Part shown: piece by piece, positions 15,281 through 25,259 of the stretch
How the letters are laid out: each line of letters begins with the position of its first letter
Position numbering within the stretch: the stretch's first letter is position 1
NCBI RefSeq assembly: GCF_005869225.1
Contig: NZ_SWFP01000010.1
Span: 248,001 to 312,000 of the forward strand
DNA from: Dyadobacter bucti
GTDB taxonomy: Bacteria > Bacteroidota > Bacteroidia > Cytophagales > Spirosomataceae
Reading direction: 5' to 3'
Length of the DNA stretch: 64,000 bases
The notes under the pieces: model-generated
What the model saw: only the letters and a program-made list of their open reading frames with translations
Database searches by the model: none
Told to the model about the DNA's origin: nothing
Position numbers and translations under genes: made by a program

Positions 15281-16318
15281 ATGAGAAACATAGGTATTTA
15301 TGCAGCTGCGTTTGCAGCCCTGGGGCTCGGGTCCTGTGCAAGGGAGCAAAAGAACGAAACCGAACTGCCGGGCAACGCGATTGCGGTGGCTACAACCACC
15401 GTTGAAAACCGCGAGGCTGACCGGGAGATCTCGATCAGTGGAAATATAGAAGGAGAAACGACGGTAAGGCTGGGATTTATGGTCGCGGGAAAGATCAATT
15501 ATATCGCGGCGGGGGAAGGGCAGAAAATTAACAAAGGGCAACTGCTTGCCAGTCTGGAACCAACCAATTATGCGATCGGCAAGGAAATCGCGGATGTGCA
15601 GGTAGGACAGGTGCGGGACGAATACGACCGGCTAAAAATCATGCACGAGCGAAAAAGCATCAGCGAAAGCGATTTTTCCAAAATAAGCCACGGACTCGAC
15701 CAGGCGGTTGCGCAGCAGAAGTTACAGGCCAAAAACCTGTCGGATACCAAGCTGTACGCACCGATAAGTGGCGTATTGCTCAAAAAAAATGCCGAGGTAG
15801 GAGAGATTACCGGTGTGGGAACGCCTCTTTTCGTGGTTTCGGATATCAGTACCGTCAAAGCCAATGCGTATATCCCCGAAAGTGAGCTACAGAATATAAA
15901 AATAGGACAGGAAGCCTCTGTACTGGTTTCGTCACTGGACGAGACTGTCAAAGGTAAAATCATCGAAGTAGGTTCTGCGGCAGACCCGGCGTCAAGAGCG
16001 TTTACCGTGAAGATCAAAATCTCCAATCCAAAATTGCTGATCAGGCCGGGTATGATCGCGGAAGTGAAAATCAATTCCGGACGGAAAGGTACTTTTCTGG
16101 CCGTGCCTACTGAGGCAGTTTTGAGAAACCTGAATAACCAGAACATTGTGTACGTGGTAGATAAGGGGAAAAATAAGGCGTTTGAAAGAAAAGTGAGCCT
16201 GGGCAGGCTTACCGACAATTATATTGAAATACTGGCTGGGCTCAGCGCCGGCGAAAGCATTGTGACGGCCGGACAGAACAAGCTGACCGACGGGGCCGAC
16301 ATTACTGAAAACAAATAG
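15281..16318 (+). CDS. RND efflux periplasmic adaptor lipoprotein (MFP)
   Basis: 345 residues. Lipobox LGSC (Cys19) in MRNIGIYAAAFAALGLGSC. It has split biotinyl-lipoyl halves (FMVAGKINYIAAGEGQKINKGQLLASLE near 66-93 and LYAPISGVLLKKNAEVGE near 157-175), a short coiled coil between them, then beta-barrel and membrane-proximal domains (GMIAEVKI, VPTEAVLRN). It links the inner-membrane pump to the outer-membrane channel encoded just downstream. First gene of a three-gene operon. Confidence 0.94.
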   Translation: MRNIGIYAAAFAALGLGSCAREQKNETELPGNAIAVATTTVENREADREISISGNIEGETTVRLGFMVAGKINYIAAGEGQKINKGQLLASLEPTNYAIGKEIADVQVGQVRDEYDRLKIMHERKSISESDFSKISHGLDQAVAQQKLQAKNLSDTKLYAPISGVLLKKNAEVGEITGVGTPLFVVSDISTVKANAYIPESELQNIKIGQEASVLVSSLDETVKGKIIEVGSAADPASRAFTVKIKISNPKLLIRPGMIAEVKINSGRKGTFLAVPTEAVLRNLNNQNIVYVVDKGKNKAFERKVSLGRLTDNYIEILAGLSAGESIVTAGQNKLTDGADITENK

Positions 16319-16378
16319 ACTGGTTCATACCATACACGGTTTGGATATCAACTGAGATACACATTCAATTTAGAAAAA

Positions 16379-19300
16379 ATGAATTTTGTAGAAGCATCGC
16401 TCAAATACAAGCAGGTCACCTTATCGGTACTTTTCCTTTTGTTTGCGGTCGGGGTTAATTCCCTGCTGAACATGCCCAGGCGGGAAGATCCCCAAATAAC
16501 GATACGGCAGGGGCTGGTAATCGCCTATTTTCCCGGCGCCAACTCTGCTCAGGTGGAGGATCAGGTTACCAAAAAACTGGAACAGTATCTTTTCCAATAT
16601 GGTGAGGTGAATAAGGCAAAAACCTATTCTACAACCCAGGATGGCATGGTGGTAGTGAACGTGGAGTTGGGTGAGCAGGTGAAAGAACCCGATATTTTCT
16701 GGAGTAAACTGAGGCACCAATTGCTGATTTCCAGACAAATGGATCTCCCTGCAGGTGTACGCGGGCCCATCGTGAATTCGGACTTCGGGGATACGGAGGC
16801 GCTGGTGATCGGTATTCAGAGCAATGAGGCGAGTTACGCCCAGCTGAAAGAGTATGCCCGCAAGCTGGAAGATGCGATCCGGACAGTTCCGGCCACTTCA
16901 AAAGTGAAAAGGATCGGGGAGCAGAAAGAACAGATCGTGGTGAGTTCCAATTCGGAAAAATTAGCACAGTACGGACTGAGTCTGAGCCAGGTTATCAAGG
17001 TACTTCAGAGCCAGAATGCGATCAATGCCACCGGGGATATCAAAACGGAAAACAGCCAGACTCCTTTGTATACCGATGGCTATTACAACTCGGAAAGTGA
17101 AATTGCGAACCAGATTGTGGGGGCTTCGAAAACCGGTGAAACCATTCGCCTTGGCGATGTGGCCACACTGAAAAGGACCTACAATGACCCGACCAGCAAG
17201 ACCACTGTAAACGGAAATAAAGCCCTGATCATCACCGTGCAGATGCAGGAAGGCAATAATATTGTGAAGTTCGGTGATGAGGTACAGAAGAAGGTTGCAG
17301 AGGTAAAAACCTTGCTGCCGGACAATGTGAAGCTCACAACCATTGTGAACCAGCCCGAAATGGTGGATTCCAATATCACGCATTTTATCAGGGAGTTTTT
17401 TCTTGCCATCATATCCGTCGTGGTGGTCGTGATCCTGCTGCTGCCGTTCAGGATCGCCACGGTGGCCGCAATGGCGATCCCGATGACGGTTGCCGTGACT
17501 TTTGCTTTGATGCACGCCTTCGGTATTGAGCTTCACCAGGTGTCGCTGGCCGCCCTGATCGTCGTGCTGGGTATGGTGGTCGATGATGCCATTGTGATTG
17601 CAGACAACTATGTGGAGCTGCTGGATGAAGGCATCGACCGGTGGACAGCAGCATGGAGAAGTGCCAGTGACCTGGTGATCCCGGTCCTGGCAGCAACGGT
17701 AACCATTATCGCATCTTTCGCACCGATGGTACTGCTTACCGGAACAGTCGGCGAGTTTATCCATGCATTGCCGGTAACGGTCGCCATTGCTTTAAGTTCG
17801 TCGTTTATCGTCGCCATGGTACTCACGCCCCTATTGTGTTATACATTCATCAAAAAAGGTCTTCACGATCATTCGGATCAGGAAGCGGAGAAAAAGAAAA
17901 AAGCCTCACTCCTCGATAAAATGCAGGACGGGTACAATGCTGCGCTGGGCTGGTGCGTCAGGCATCCCAAAACTACCGTCACCGCCAGTTTCAGCACGAT
18001 TTTGATCGCCGGATTGCTTTATACCAAGGGTATCAGACAACAATTTTTCCCGGCTGCTGAGAGAAACCAGCTGGTAGTGGAGCTTTGGATGCCTACGGGG
18101 ACCAAGATGGACAGGACCGAACAGTCTATCGCAAAAATTGAGAAAGTGATCAAAGCCGATAAACGGGTACAATCCTATGCCACTTTTGTGGGAACGAGCG
18201 CGCCGAGGTTCTACTATAATTTTGCGCCGGAAGTGCCGGTGACCAATTATGCTCAGATTCTCGTCAATACGACGACGGAAAAAACAACAGAGGAGTTGTC
18301 GGAAGAGCTCTCGCGCGTTGTCGACAATCTGGTACCTGAAGGGGTGGTGCAGGTGAAGCTCATGCAGCAGGGACAGCCTCAGAAAGCGCCGGTTGAGGTA
18401 AGGGTGATAGGAGAGGATGTGGCCCGTTTGAAGCAAATAGGGGCACAGGTGGCGGCGATCATCAAAAAATCAAAAGGTAGCCGGCTGGTGAGAAACGATT
18501 TCAAGGAGGATTATTACGGTATCGGGATACAATTGAATAACGAGGCGAGCAGGCTGGGTTTTACCACAACCAGTATCGCGGGCGCTGTTTATGTCGGTTT
18601 CGCAGGAGCGCCTGTCGCGACAATGTATGAAGGAAACGAGGCAGTTGACATTGTTCTCAGGCTGGACGAGAAAAACAGGCGTTCTACTGACGATCTTGAA
18701 AATACCTATCTGGAATCCCCGGTGACGGGTGCAGCTGTACCATTGCGCCAGGTTGCCAACATTGTCCCGCAATGGTTTACAGGTAAAATTATGCACCGGA
18801 ATGGTGTGCGCACGCTGAGCGTTCAGTCCGAAACACAGCCCGGTACCTTACCTTCCCAGCTGCTGGCGGAGATCCAGCCGGAAATTTCCAAACTGGCGAT
18901 GCCCGTAGGTTATACCATCGCTTACGGAGGTGAATATGCCAATAAACAGGAAACATTCAGTCAGATGATAGGCGTTTTGGGTGTTAGTCTGGTGCTGATA
19001 TTTTTTGTCCTGCTATTGCAGTTCCGCAACCTGAAAGAAGTAACGATCATCATGCTCACGATCCCGCTCAGTTTGTTCGGTGCGCTGTTCGGGCTTTACA
19101 TTACCGGGAACAATTTCAGCTTTACAGCATTTGTAGGCCTGATCAGCCTTTCAGGAATTGTGGTCCGTAACGCCATCATCCTCATCGATCATACCAACGA
19201 ACTGATCCGACACCATCGAATGGATATTACTACGGCTGCCATAGAATCCGGGAAAAGGCGCTTGCGTCCGATTTTTCTCACAGCCATGGCAGCTGCCATC

Positions 19301-19492
19301 GGCGTGCTTCCGATGATACTCTCAGGATCGCCCATGTGGAGCCCCCTCGCCAGCGTAATCGCGGTAGGCGTGATATGGAGCATGATTATGGCGCTGCTGA
19401 CGGTGCCCGTACTTTACATTGGCTGGGTCAGGCCGGAGGACAAAAAAGAACTATTGGAAAAGAGCTTAATTGTTGAGCATCATGAAAACTAG
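16379..19492 (+). CDS. RND-family efflux pump, inner-membrane permease
   Basis: 1037 residues, full length for the AcrB/HAE group. The N terminus (NFVEASLKYKQVTLSVLFLLFAVGVNSLLNMPRREDP) is the first membrane helix and porter start. The essential proton-relay helix TM4 carries VVLGMVVDDAIVIADN (about 395-410). Twelve membrane helices are arranged as two repeats with large periplasmic loops (about 40-335 and 560-865). Proton-driven export of drugs, lipids or other small molecules is expected; the substrate is not readable. It overlaps the start of the outer-membrane channel gene by 11 bases. Confidence 0.96.
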   Translation: MNFVEASLKYKQVTLSVLFLLFAVGVNSLLNMPRREDPQITIRQGLVIAYFPGANSAQVEDQVTKKLEQYLFQYGEVNKAKTYSTTQDGMVVVNVELGEQVKEPDIFWSKLRHQLLISRQMDLPAGVRGPIVNSDFGDTEALVIGIQSNEASYAQLKEYARKLEDAIRTVPATSKVKRIGEQKEQIVVSSNSEKLAQYGLSLSQVIKVLQSQNAINATGDIKTENSQTPLYTDGYYNSESEIANQIVGASKTGETIRLGDVATLKRTYNDPTSKTTVNGNKALIITVQMQEGNNIVKFGDEVQKKVAEVKTLLPDNVKLTTIVNQPEMVDSNITHFIREFFLAIISVVVVVILLLPFRIATVAAMAIPMTVAVTFALMHAFGIELHQVSLAALIVVLGMVVDDAIVIADNYVELLDEGIDRWTAAWRSASDLVIPVLAATVTIIASFAPMVLLTGTVGEFIHALPVTVAIALSSSFIVAMVLTPLLCYTFIKKGLHDHSDQEAEKKKKASLLDKMQDGYNAALGWCVRHPKTTVTASFSTILIAGLLYTKGIRQQFFPAAERNQLVVELWMPTGTKMDRTEQSIAKIEKVIKADKRVQSYATFVGTSAPRFYYNFAPEVPVTNYAQILVNTTTEKTTEELSEELSRVVDNLVPEGVVQVKLMQQGQPQKAPVEVRVIGEDVARLKQIGAQVAAIIKKSKGSRLVRNDFKEDYYGIGIQLNNEASRLGFTTTSIAGAVYVGFAGAPVATMYEGNEAVDIVLRLDEKNRRSTDDLENTYLESPVTGAAVPLRQVANIVPQWFTGKIMHRNGVRTLSVQSETQPGTLPSQLLAEIQPEISKLAMPVGYTIAYGGEYANKQETFSQMIGVLGVSLVLIFFVLLLQFRNLKEVTIIMLTIPLSLFGALFGLYITGNNFSFTAFVGLISLSGIVVRNAIILIDHTNELIRHHRMDITTAAIESGKRRLRPIFLTAMAAAIGVLPMILSGSPMWSPLASVIAVGVIWSMIMALLTVPVLYIGWVRPEDKKELLEKSLIVEHHEN

Positions 19493-20831
19493 GAACCTAT
19501 TAAAGAATTTACTGGCATTGGGCGCATGGCTTTGCCTGGGTACCGGCGATGTTTTCGCGCAGGTATCGGTAACCCTCGACCAGGCCGTTGAAAAAGCATT
19601 GGCAAACAATAAATTGTATCATATCAAATCGTTGCAGGTTGAGGAAAAAACAGCAAAGGTGCAGGAGGACAGGGTCAAAGCATACCCCGCTTTTTCTGTC
19701 AGCTCTACATACCAGTACAATGCCAATATCGGACAGCTTTCGATTGCGGAGGGGACATTGGGTGTGCTGCCCTTGCCCACCGGAAATGTGGCGTTACCCA
19801 ACAACGAACTGAACGTGGACCTGGGGAGGCATCAGACTTTCAATGCGGGGGCCAGTGTTTACCAGCCTGTATCACAGCTTAGTAAAATAAAAACCGGCGT
19901 GCAGGTCGCTCTGACGGATGTTGAAATCGCTGAGCGTGAAAAGGTGAAAGTTTCTTTACAGATCATGCAGGCAGTGGAGAGGCTGTATTATGGAATACTC
20001 ATTAATGAAAAACAAAAAGAGGAGGCCAGCGCCAAGCTTGAACTTGCCCGCCTGAAACTGTATGATCTGGAAAGCGCCAGGTTCTCAGGCAAGACGATCG
20101 ATTCCAATGAATCGGGCCTGCTGGCGAATATTGCGGACGAAGAGCAGAATCTGCTCAAACTGGATATCCAGAACGAAGATTATATGGCAGACATGCGTCG
20201 GCTGACCGGCCTGGGATCAGGCGAAGTCAGGCTGGAACCGGTTGGTGAACTTCCTTTTGAAACAAGCCGGACAGTGGAGGATTATAAGTCAGTGGCTGGG
20301 GAGAATAATGTCGATATTCAGCTTGCAATTCTTGGTAGGGCTAAAAGCGAGCTGGCCATTAAGGCCGCAAAGTTGACTTACCGGCCTGATCTGGGCGTTT
20401 TTGCAGGGTATACCTATCAAAAAGGGAATGTTATCTTCCCCCAGAATAATCCCTTCGCCGGCCTAAGCTTGAAATGGAATGTGCAGGATCTGTGGAGCAA
20501 CAAACAGGTTCTGAGACAGAGGTACCTGGTTTCGGAGCAGGCCCGGCAGCACCTTGCCGACAAGCACGATGAGGTGAGCAATAACGTTGAAAAAGCTTAC
20601 AGGAAAATACGTCAGGCGCAGTCGCTCATACAGGTCGCAGAGCGTGCTGTTACTTACAGGCAAAAAGAAATGAAGGTACAGGACGATAAAAAGTTTGCCG
20701 GATTGAATACCGAAGCGGATGTGCTGAACACAAAATCACTGCTTGCTAAATCGGAAGCAGATCTTTTCGCCGCTCAGCTCAGTTACCGGCTGGCGATCTC
20801 CGACCTGAAAATCCTGACCGAAAAATACTGA
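19482..20831 (+). CDS. TolC-family outer-membrane efflux channel
   Basis: 449 residues from the ATG at 19482 (a TTG twelve bases upstream is disfavoured). Signal peptide MKTRNLLKNLLALGAWLCLGTGDVFAQ. Two OEP repeats with long alpha-helical coiled-coil segments (about 145-215 and 345-440, the second with LNTKSLLAKSEADLFAAQLSYRLAISDLK). It completes the RND tripartite pump. It ends three bases before the convergent FkbM-type gene ends, with no terminator between them. Confidence 0.93.
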   Translation: MKTRNLLKNLLALGAWLCLGTGDVFAQVSVTLDQAVEKALANNKLYHIKSLQVEEKTAKVQEDRVKAYPAFSVSSTYQYNANIGQLSIAEGTLGVLPLPTGNVALPNNELNVDLGRHQTFNAGASVYQPVSQLSKIKTGVQVALTDVEIAEREKVKVSLQIMQAVERLYYGILINEKQKEEASAKLELARLKLYDLESARFSGKTIDSNESGLLANIADEEQNLLKLDIQNEDYMADMRRLTGLGSGEVRLEPVGELPFETSRTVEDYKSVAGENNVDIQLAILGRAKSELAIKAAKLTYRPDLGVFAGYTYQKGNVIFPQNNPFAGLSLKWNVQDLWSNKQVLRQRYLVSEQARQHLADKHDEVSNNVEKAYRKIRQAQSLIQVAERAVTYRQKEMKVQDDKKFAGLNTEADVLNTKSLLAKSEADLFAAQLSYRLAISDLKILTEKY

Positions 20832-20833
20832 TA

Positions 20834-21574
20834 TCAGAGGTGTGCGGGATGGATAAAAAAGAAATTGTTGCCGGGTATGTCTGTGGCGCTTTCCAACGGA
20901 TCGAGATGATCAGTTTTTGGATCAAAAACATAAATATCGTAGCCGATTGATTTGATGAGTTCAAAAACGAGCTTCCGGTTTTCATTGTCCCATAATTCAC
21001 AATAGATCATAGGCTTGTTCCGTTTCAGTAATTTTTTTCCGCCCCTCAGCACTTCCAGCTCAAAGTTTTCGACATCCAGTTTAATAGCGTTGATCTCTGT
21101 TTCCGCCGGGTAAAGATCATCCAGTCTTTTCAACGGAACCTCGTACAGAATCCCTTTTTCGTCTGAACCTTCTTCGTAGGCTTTGCTCAGGCCCTGCATT
21201 CTCGAATTTCCCTGCAGCGGCATAATCATTTTGAGGGTGCCTTCCTGGTTGCCCAGCGCGAGGTTGAAAAGTTTCACGTTTTTCAGTTTCAGAAAACCTG
21301 TCACTTTTCCAAGTGTTGAAAAATTTTCGGAAATCGGTTCGTATGCGTGGATTTCAGCATTTGGGGCATTTTTGGCAAGGGGAGCGGCAGTGATACCGAT
21401 GTTGGCACCAATGTCAAGAATGATGCCTCGCTTCTTGATCATTTTCAGGAACTTTATAAATTCCCGCTCATAATTTCCCGAGTCGATGGTCTTGATGGAA
21501 TAGAGTGAAAAGAAGAAAAGATAGTTTTTGAATCCAAGTGATCTTTGCAGAATGTTCCGGATGAAATTTTTCAC
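20834..21574 (-). CDS. FkbM-family SAM-dependent methyltransferase
   Basis: 246 residues. SAM-binding motif I is ILDIGANIGITAAPLAK (about 54-70), followed by EIHAYEPISENFSTL and the FkbM-type block INAIKLDVENFELEVLRGG (about 162-180). The start is GTG (21574). FkbM enzymes O-methylate sugars, polyketides or exopolysaccharide residues; the substrate here is unknown. It is a single gene tail to tail with the efflux channel gene, with a 480-base non-coding region upstream. Confidence 0.85.
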   Translation of the reverse strand: MKNFIRNILQRSLGFKNYLFFFSLYSIKTIDSGNYEREFIKFLKMIKKRGIILDIGANIGITAAPLAKNAPNAEIHAYEPISENFSTLGKVTGFLKLKNVKLFNLALGNQEGTLKMIMPLQGNSRMQGLSKAYEEGSDEKGILYEVPLKRLDDLYPAETEINAIKLDVENFELEVLRGGKKLLKRNKPMIYCELWDNENRKLVFELIKSIGYDIYVFDPKTDHLDPLESATDIPGNNFFFIHPAHL

Positions 21575-21996
21575 GTTGCGGGTCTTTATGAATAATAAGA
21601 TGCTTGTAAAATTATAAATAATTGTTATTCATTTGTAGTACTATGTTTATAATTCATGTATAAATTATGTTCGACCGTTAAATAAATCAGTAAAAGTCCG
21701 GGGAGGGTAAAAAACCTGCCGGATAGTATGGATACAGGCGCTGGTCACTATCCCAAAATCTGATTGAAAAGCGTCGTGAACACACGAGAAAGTGCATTGG
21801 AAGTAAGATAGGGGGCAATTTGGTTTTTCACCTTCAGTCACAAAATTCGACAAAAGGACAAAATGTAGTGGTACGGAAATTTGTCGTAACAATGAGATAA
21901 TTCAAGTAATTTGTATTGTTCACCAATTTAACTAATTTGGCATGCTGAGATCCTCGCAAGGGGACTTTGGCTAGAAATAACCTAGTATCATAATAA
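21575..21996. other. Intergenic region without recognisable gene
   Basis: AT-rich sequence upstream of the FkbM-type gene. No ORF with convincing coding character is seen. CGACAAA (21848-21854) and TTTGTCG (21880-21886) form a loose inverted repeat of unclear meaning. The strong plus-strand hairpin and T tract at 21998-22027 would fit an unrecognised plus-strand transcript from this region. Confidence 0.4.
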
Positions 21997-21997
21997 A

Positions 21998-22027
21998 GGG
22001 GGTCTCTTATTGAGGCCTCCTTTTTTT
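21998..22027 (+). terminator. Intrinsic terminator
   Basis: GGGGGTCTC-TTATT-GAGGCCTCC plus seven T on the plus strand. It lies 28 bases past the AraC stop codon (minus strand), where it could also act in reverse, but the clean T tract faces the plus strand, on which no gene is annotated upstream until 20831. Confidence 0.65.
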
Positions 22028-22054
22028 GTGAACCCGCCCGCACTGTACCGATTT

Positions 22055-22933
22055 TTACAGCTCCGTTTTCCCTCTGTTGGCGCTTCTGTATTCTTTGGGA
22101 GAGGTATTGTTGATCTTTTTGAAACAGCGGTTAAAATAGGATATGTTGGAATATCCGCTTTCGAGTGCGATCTGGGTAACGGGCAGGTCCGACTGGAGTA
22201 AAAGTTTTGTGGAAAAACCAATTCTTATTTCATTGATAAAATCTGAAAAAGTCCGGTTGGTCAGTGTTTTGAAAAAACGGCAGAACGAATGGATTTCCAG
22301 CCCTGCGATAGATGCAGCCTGTTTTAATGTGATTTCCTCCCGGAAATTTTGCTGGATATAGTTCATGAGTTTATGCACGCGTCCCTGGGCCTGTCCGGAA
22401 TAGACCGAAAGCAGATTAGGCACATTGAGCCACACAAGATCATCCGCATCCAGCAGCTGGTCCAGGATCTGCAGGAACGAAGCCAGCAGGGAAATGTTTT
22501 TGTAACCCAGCATCTGCTGCAAAATAGGAATGATGTGCTTTTTTTTCTCGCCGCAAATACTGATCCCCCGTTCCGATTCCCTGAAAAAATGCCGGAGTTC
22601 GTTCGTATCGATCAGGCCGTCGAGCTTCTCTATGATGGCTTCCGGATTGATGTAAAGCGCCACGGAGATCGCTTCCTCCGACGTGTTTTTTTCAGCCCGT
22701 TCGCTGTACCAGACGTGGGGCACATTCGGGCCGACAAAAGTAAGGTCGCCTTCTTCGAACCGTTCTATGGAATCACCAATAATCCGCGTTCCCGAGCCGG
22801 AAAGTATATACACAAGCTGGCATTCCGTGTGAAAATGGAAGTCCGTGGCGAAGTAAGGGCGGACAATTTTCTTGACAAGAAAAGGCTTGGGCGATTGCGC
22901 AAAATCAGGTAACAGTGCGTAAGTGGCTTTCAT
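22055..22933 (-). CDS. AraC-family regulator with cupin sensor domain
   Basis: 292 residues. An N-terminal AraC-type cupin (about 20-110, FHTECQLVYILSGSGTRIIGDSIERFEEGDLTFVGPNVPHVWYS) is followed by a C-terminal double HTH (about 190-285, EITLKQAASIAGLEIHSFCRFFKTLTNRTF and LPVTQIALESGYSNISYFNRCFKKINNTSPKEYR). It is divergent from the fucose-catabolism operon that begins at 23212, across 278 AT-rich bases. It is most likely the local sugar-responsive activator; the ligand (fucose or an acid intermediate) is inference. Confidence 0.9.
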   Translation of the reverse strand: MKATYALLPDFAQSPKPFLVKKIVRPYFATDFHFHTECQLVYILSGSGTRIIGDSIERFEEGDLTFVGPNVPHVWYSERAEKNTSEEAISVALYINPEAIIEKLDGLIDTNELRHFFRESERGISICGEKKKHIIPILQQMLGYKNISLLASFLQILDQLLDADDLVWLNVPNLLSVYSGQAQGRVHKLMNYIQQNFREEITLKQAASIAGLEIHSFCRFFKTLTNRTFSDFINEIRIGFSTKLLLQSDLPVTQIALESGYSNISYFNRCFKKINNTSPKEYRSANRGKTEL

Positions 22934-23211
22934 GCTCCCGGATCGTTAAAAAGTGTCTTCGCAAATATAGTATCACAAAATAATAATCTTGAATCAACTT
23001 AATGGATTTATTGCAAATAAATTTGTATAATTTCCTTAGCGTACAAAGGAAAAAAAGGCATCTTATTAAATCACTTTCATTAAAAATTCTCTTTTTTTAT
23101 TTTACTGCATTGATTATTAAATAATTATATTTTTTCTGAATATTTCAATTTTCAAAATTGAAGGCTTCTTTTGGCTGTTTTTTCACTTGTAGCATATTGA
23201 CATTTTAAACA

Positions 23212-24438
23212 ATGCACATTACTACTATTAAAGTTTATGACAAGAGATTCGACCTGCCCGAAGGGGTTGGGTCGGACGCCACGCACACGACGCCACAATA
23301 CGCCTATGCCGTATGCAGCCTCAAAACGGATACTTCTGTGACAGGTACGGGGCTTGCTTTTACGCTGGGCGTAGGCACGGATCTGGTTTGCAAGGCAATA
23401 GATTACCTTTCGGTTTCGCTCAAAGGCCGTGAAATTGAAGAGCTTATGTCGGATTTCGGGACGGAGTACCGTAAGATGGTCGATTCGCCTTCTTTCCGCT
23501 GGCTGGGGCCGCACAAAGGAGTGGTACATCTGGCACTGGCAGCTGTGGTCAATGCGTGTTACGATCTTTGGGCAAAATCGAGGAATGTGCCGCTCTGGCA
23601 ATTGCTGCTAGATCTCACACCCGAACAGTTGGTCAATACTCTGGACCTGAGCTATCTGGAAGAAGTGCTTACGAGGGATCAGGCTGTGACCTTGCTGAAG
23701 GATAATTTTTCGTCCCGTCCAACGCGTAAGGATGTTTTGTGTACGGGTTATAAAGGTTACGATACTTCGGTGGGCTGGTTTAATTTTTCGGATGAAAAAA
23801 TAGTTGCCAATACAAAAAAGGCGATGGACAGCGGCTTCACCGCCCTGAAACTGAAAGTGGGCTCCGACGATCCGGTGCGCGACATTCGCCGGGCTGGGCT
23901 CATCCGGAAGACCGCCGGAGAAGAAGCGACCATAATGGTGGATGCCAATCAGAAATGGAATGTACCACAGGCTCTGGATATCTGCAGAAGATTGGGGGAA
24001 ATAAACCCTTTCTGGATAGAAGAACCGACACACCCCGACGATGTACTGGGGCATCAGACCATCGCAAAGGCCATATCCCCGCTAAAAGTTGCAACGGGGG
24101 AACATATTCCGAACAAGGTTATTTTTAAGAACTTTTTTCAGGCAAAAGCCATGGATTTTTGCCAGGTGGATGCCGTACGGGTGGGAGGGGTCTCGGAATT
24201 CCTTACCATCAGCCTGCTTTCCAAAAGTATGGGGATTCCTGTGGTGCCGCACGTGGGCGATATGGGGCAGATCCATCAGCATCTGGTGCTTTTTAATCAT
24301 ATTGGTATGAACCATGAACATTTGTTTCTGGAACACATACCTCACCTGCAGCAATACTTTGTAAACCCGGCCCGGATCGTCGACGCATATTACCAGATAC
24401 CCCAGGTAGCAGGCAGCAGCAGCGATTTAAAGAATTAG
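23212..24438 (+). CDS. L-fuconate dehydratase (enolase superfamily)
   Basis: 408 residues. It dehydrates L-fuconate to 2-keto-3-deoxy-L-fuconate. The opening ITTIKVYDKRFDLPEGVGSDATHTTPQYAYAVC is characteristic of the fuconate-dehydratase branch. The enolase barrel shows KLKVG (KxK base, about 206-210), metal-ligand regions VDANQKWN and WIEEPTHPDD, GEHIPN, and the His-containing VVPHVGDMGQIHQHL. First gene of the plus-strand fucose operon. The divergent AraC gene and downstream mutarotase, FucP and fucosidase support the substrate. Confidence 0.9.
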   Translation: MHITTIKVYDKRFDLPEGVGSDATHTTPQYAYAVCSLKTDTSVTGTGLAFTLGVGTDLVCKAIDYLSVSLKGREIEELMSDFGTEYRKMVDSPSFRWLGPHKGVVHLALAAVVNACYDLWAKSRNVPLWQLLLDLTPEQLVNTLDLSYLEEVLTRDQAVTLLKDNFSSRPTRKDVLCTGYKGYDTSVGWFNFSDEKIVANTKKAMDSGFTALKLKVGSDDPVRDIRRAGLIRKTAGEEATIMVDANQKWNVPQALDICRRLGEINPFWIEEPTHPDDVLGHQTIAKAISPLKVATGEHIPNKVIFKNFFQAKAMDFCQVDAVRVGGVSEFLTISLLSKSMGIPVVPHVGDMGQIHQHLVLFNHIGMNHEHLFLEHIPHLQQYFVNPARIVDAYYQIPQVAGSSSDLKN

Positions 24439-24482
24439 GGACTTTGTAAAGTCTTTTAGCCCAAATAATGTGATAGAAACGG

Positions 24483-25253
24483 ATGATGAATGAATTAACG
24501 GATAAAACGATTTTTTTGACGGGAGGTGCTGCGGGCATCGGCAGGGTATGCGCAGGAACGTATATCAGGGCAGGTGCCAGGGTGGCGGTGATGGACAAAG
24601 ACGATGCGGCACTGAGCGATCTTGCTGACGAATTCGGTCCCGCCTCGCTGGTAACATTTTCCGGGGATGTCAGGGCGGAAAAAGATGTGAAGCGGGCTCT
24701 TGAGGAAACCATTGGCATATTCGGCGATATCCATGCGATCCATAACAACGCGGGTATCGCAAGCCCTTCCAAACCTTTGGACGAAACAACAGAGGAGGAG
24801 TGGGACAATCTGTTTTCAGTCAACCTGAAAAGTGTGTTCTGGACAACGCGCTATGGCATTGCTTCCTTAAAGAAGACCAAAGGCTGCATTCTCAACACAA
24901 GCAGTATGGTCGGGGAGATCGGGCAGGACAACCATGCCGCTTACGTGGCTACCAAGGGTGGGATGAACGCGCTCACAAAAGCCATGGCGCTGGATTATGC
25001 ACCTTTTGGGATACGGGTCAATGCAGTATGCCCGGCGGGCGTCTGGACGCCCATGCTCAGAAAGTGGGCGGCTGAACAGCCCGATCCTTCCGGCATTGAA
25101 AAATACCTCGATAACATCCATGCGCTGGGTTATTGTCCGGAGGGGGACGTGGTGGCCGATGCAGCATTGTTTCTGATTTCCGATGCCGCCAGGTTTATCA
25201 CGGGCTGCATTATGCCGGTGAGCGGCGGTGCCGAATTGGGATATAAAAAATAG
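24483..25253 (+). CDS. SDR-family NAD(P)-dependent dehydrogenase of the fucose pathway
   Basis: 256 residues. Cofactor motif TGGAAGIGR (about 14-22), NNAG, and the catalytic YxxxK as YVATKGG (about 153-159); GCIMPVSGGAELGY at the end is usual for classical SDRs. In oxidative fucose catabolism an SDR acts either on L-fucose (to the lactone) or on 2-keto-3-deoxy-L-fuconate. The sequence alone does not separate these. The gene lies 44 bases after the dehydratase and 6 before the mutarotase. Confidence 0.85.
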   Translation: MMNELTDKTIFLTGGAAGIGRVCAGTYIRAGARVAVMDKDDAALSDLADEFGPASLVTFSGDVRAEKDVKRALEETIGIFGDIHAIHNNAGIASPSKPLDETTEEEWDNLFSVNLKSVFWTTRYGIASLKKTKGCILNTSSMVGEIGQDNHAAYVATKGGMNALTKAMALDYAPFGIRVNAVCPAGVWTPMLRKWAAEQPDPSGIEKYLDNIHALGYCPEGDVVADAALFLISDAARFITGCIMPVSGGAELGYKK

Positions 25254-25259
25254 GATGTT

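Noticed and set aside
16961..17764. 267-codon minus-strand ORF inside the RND permease
   Set aside because: Antisense shadow; low-complexity His/Gln/Asp-rich translation.
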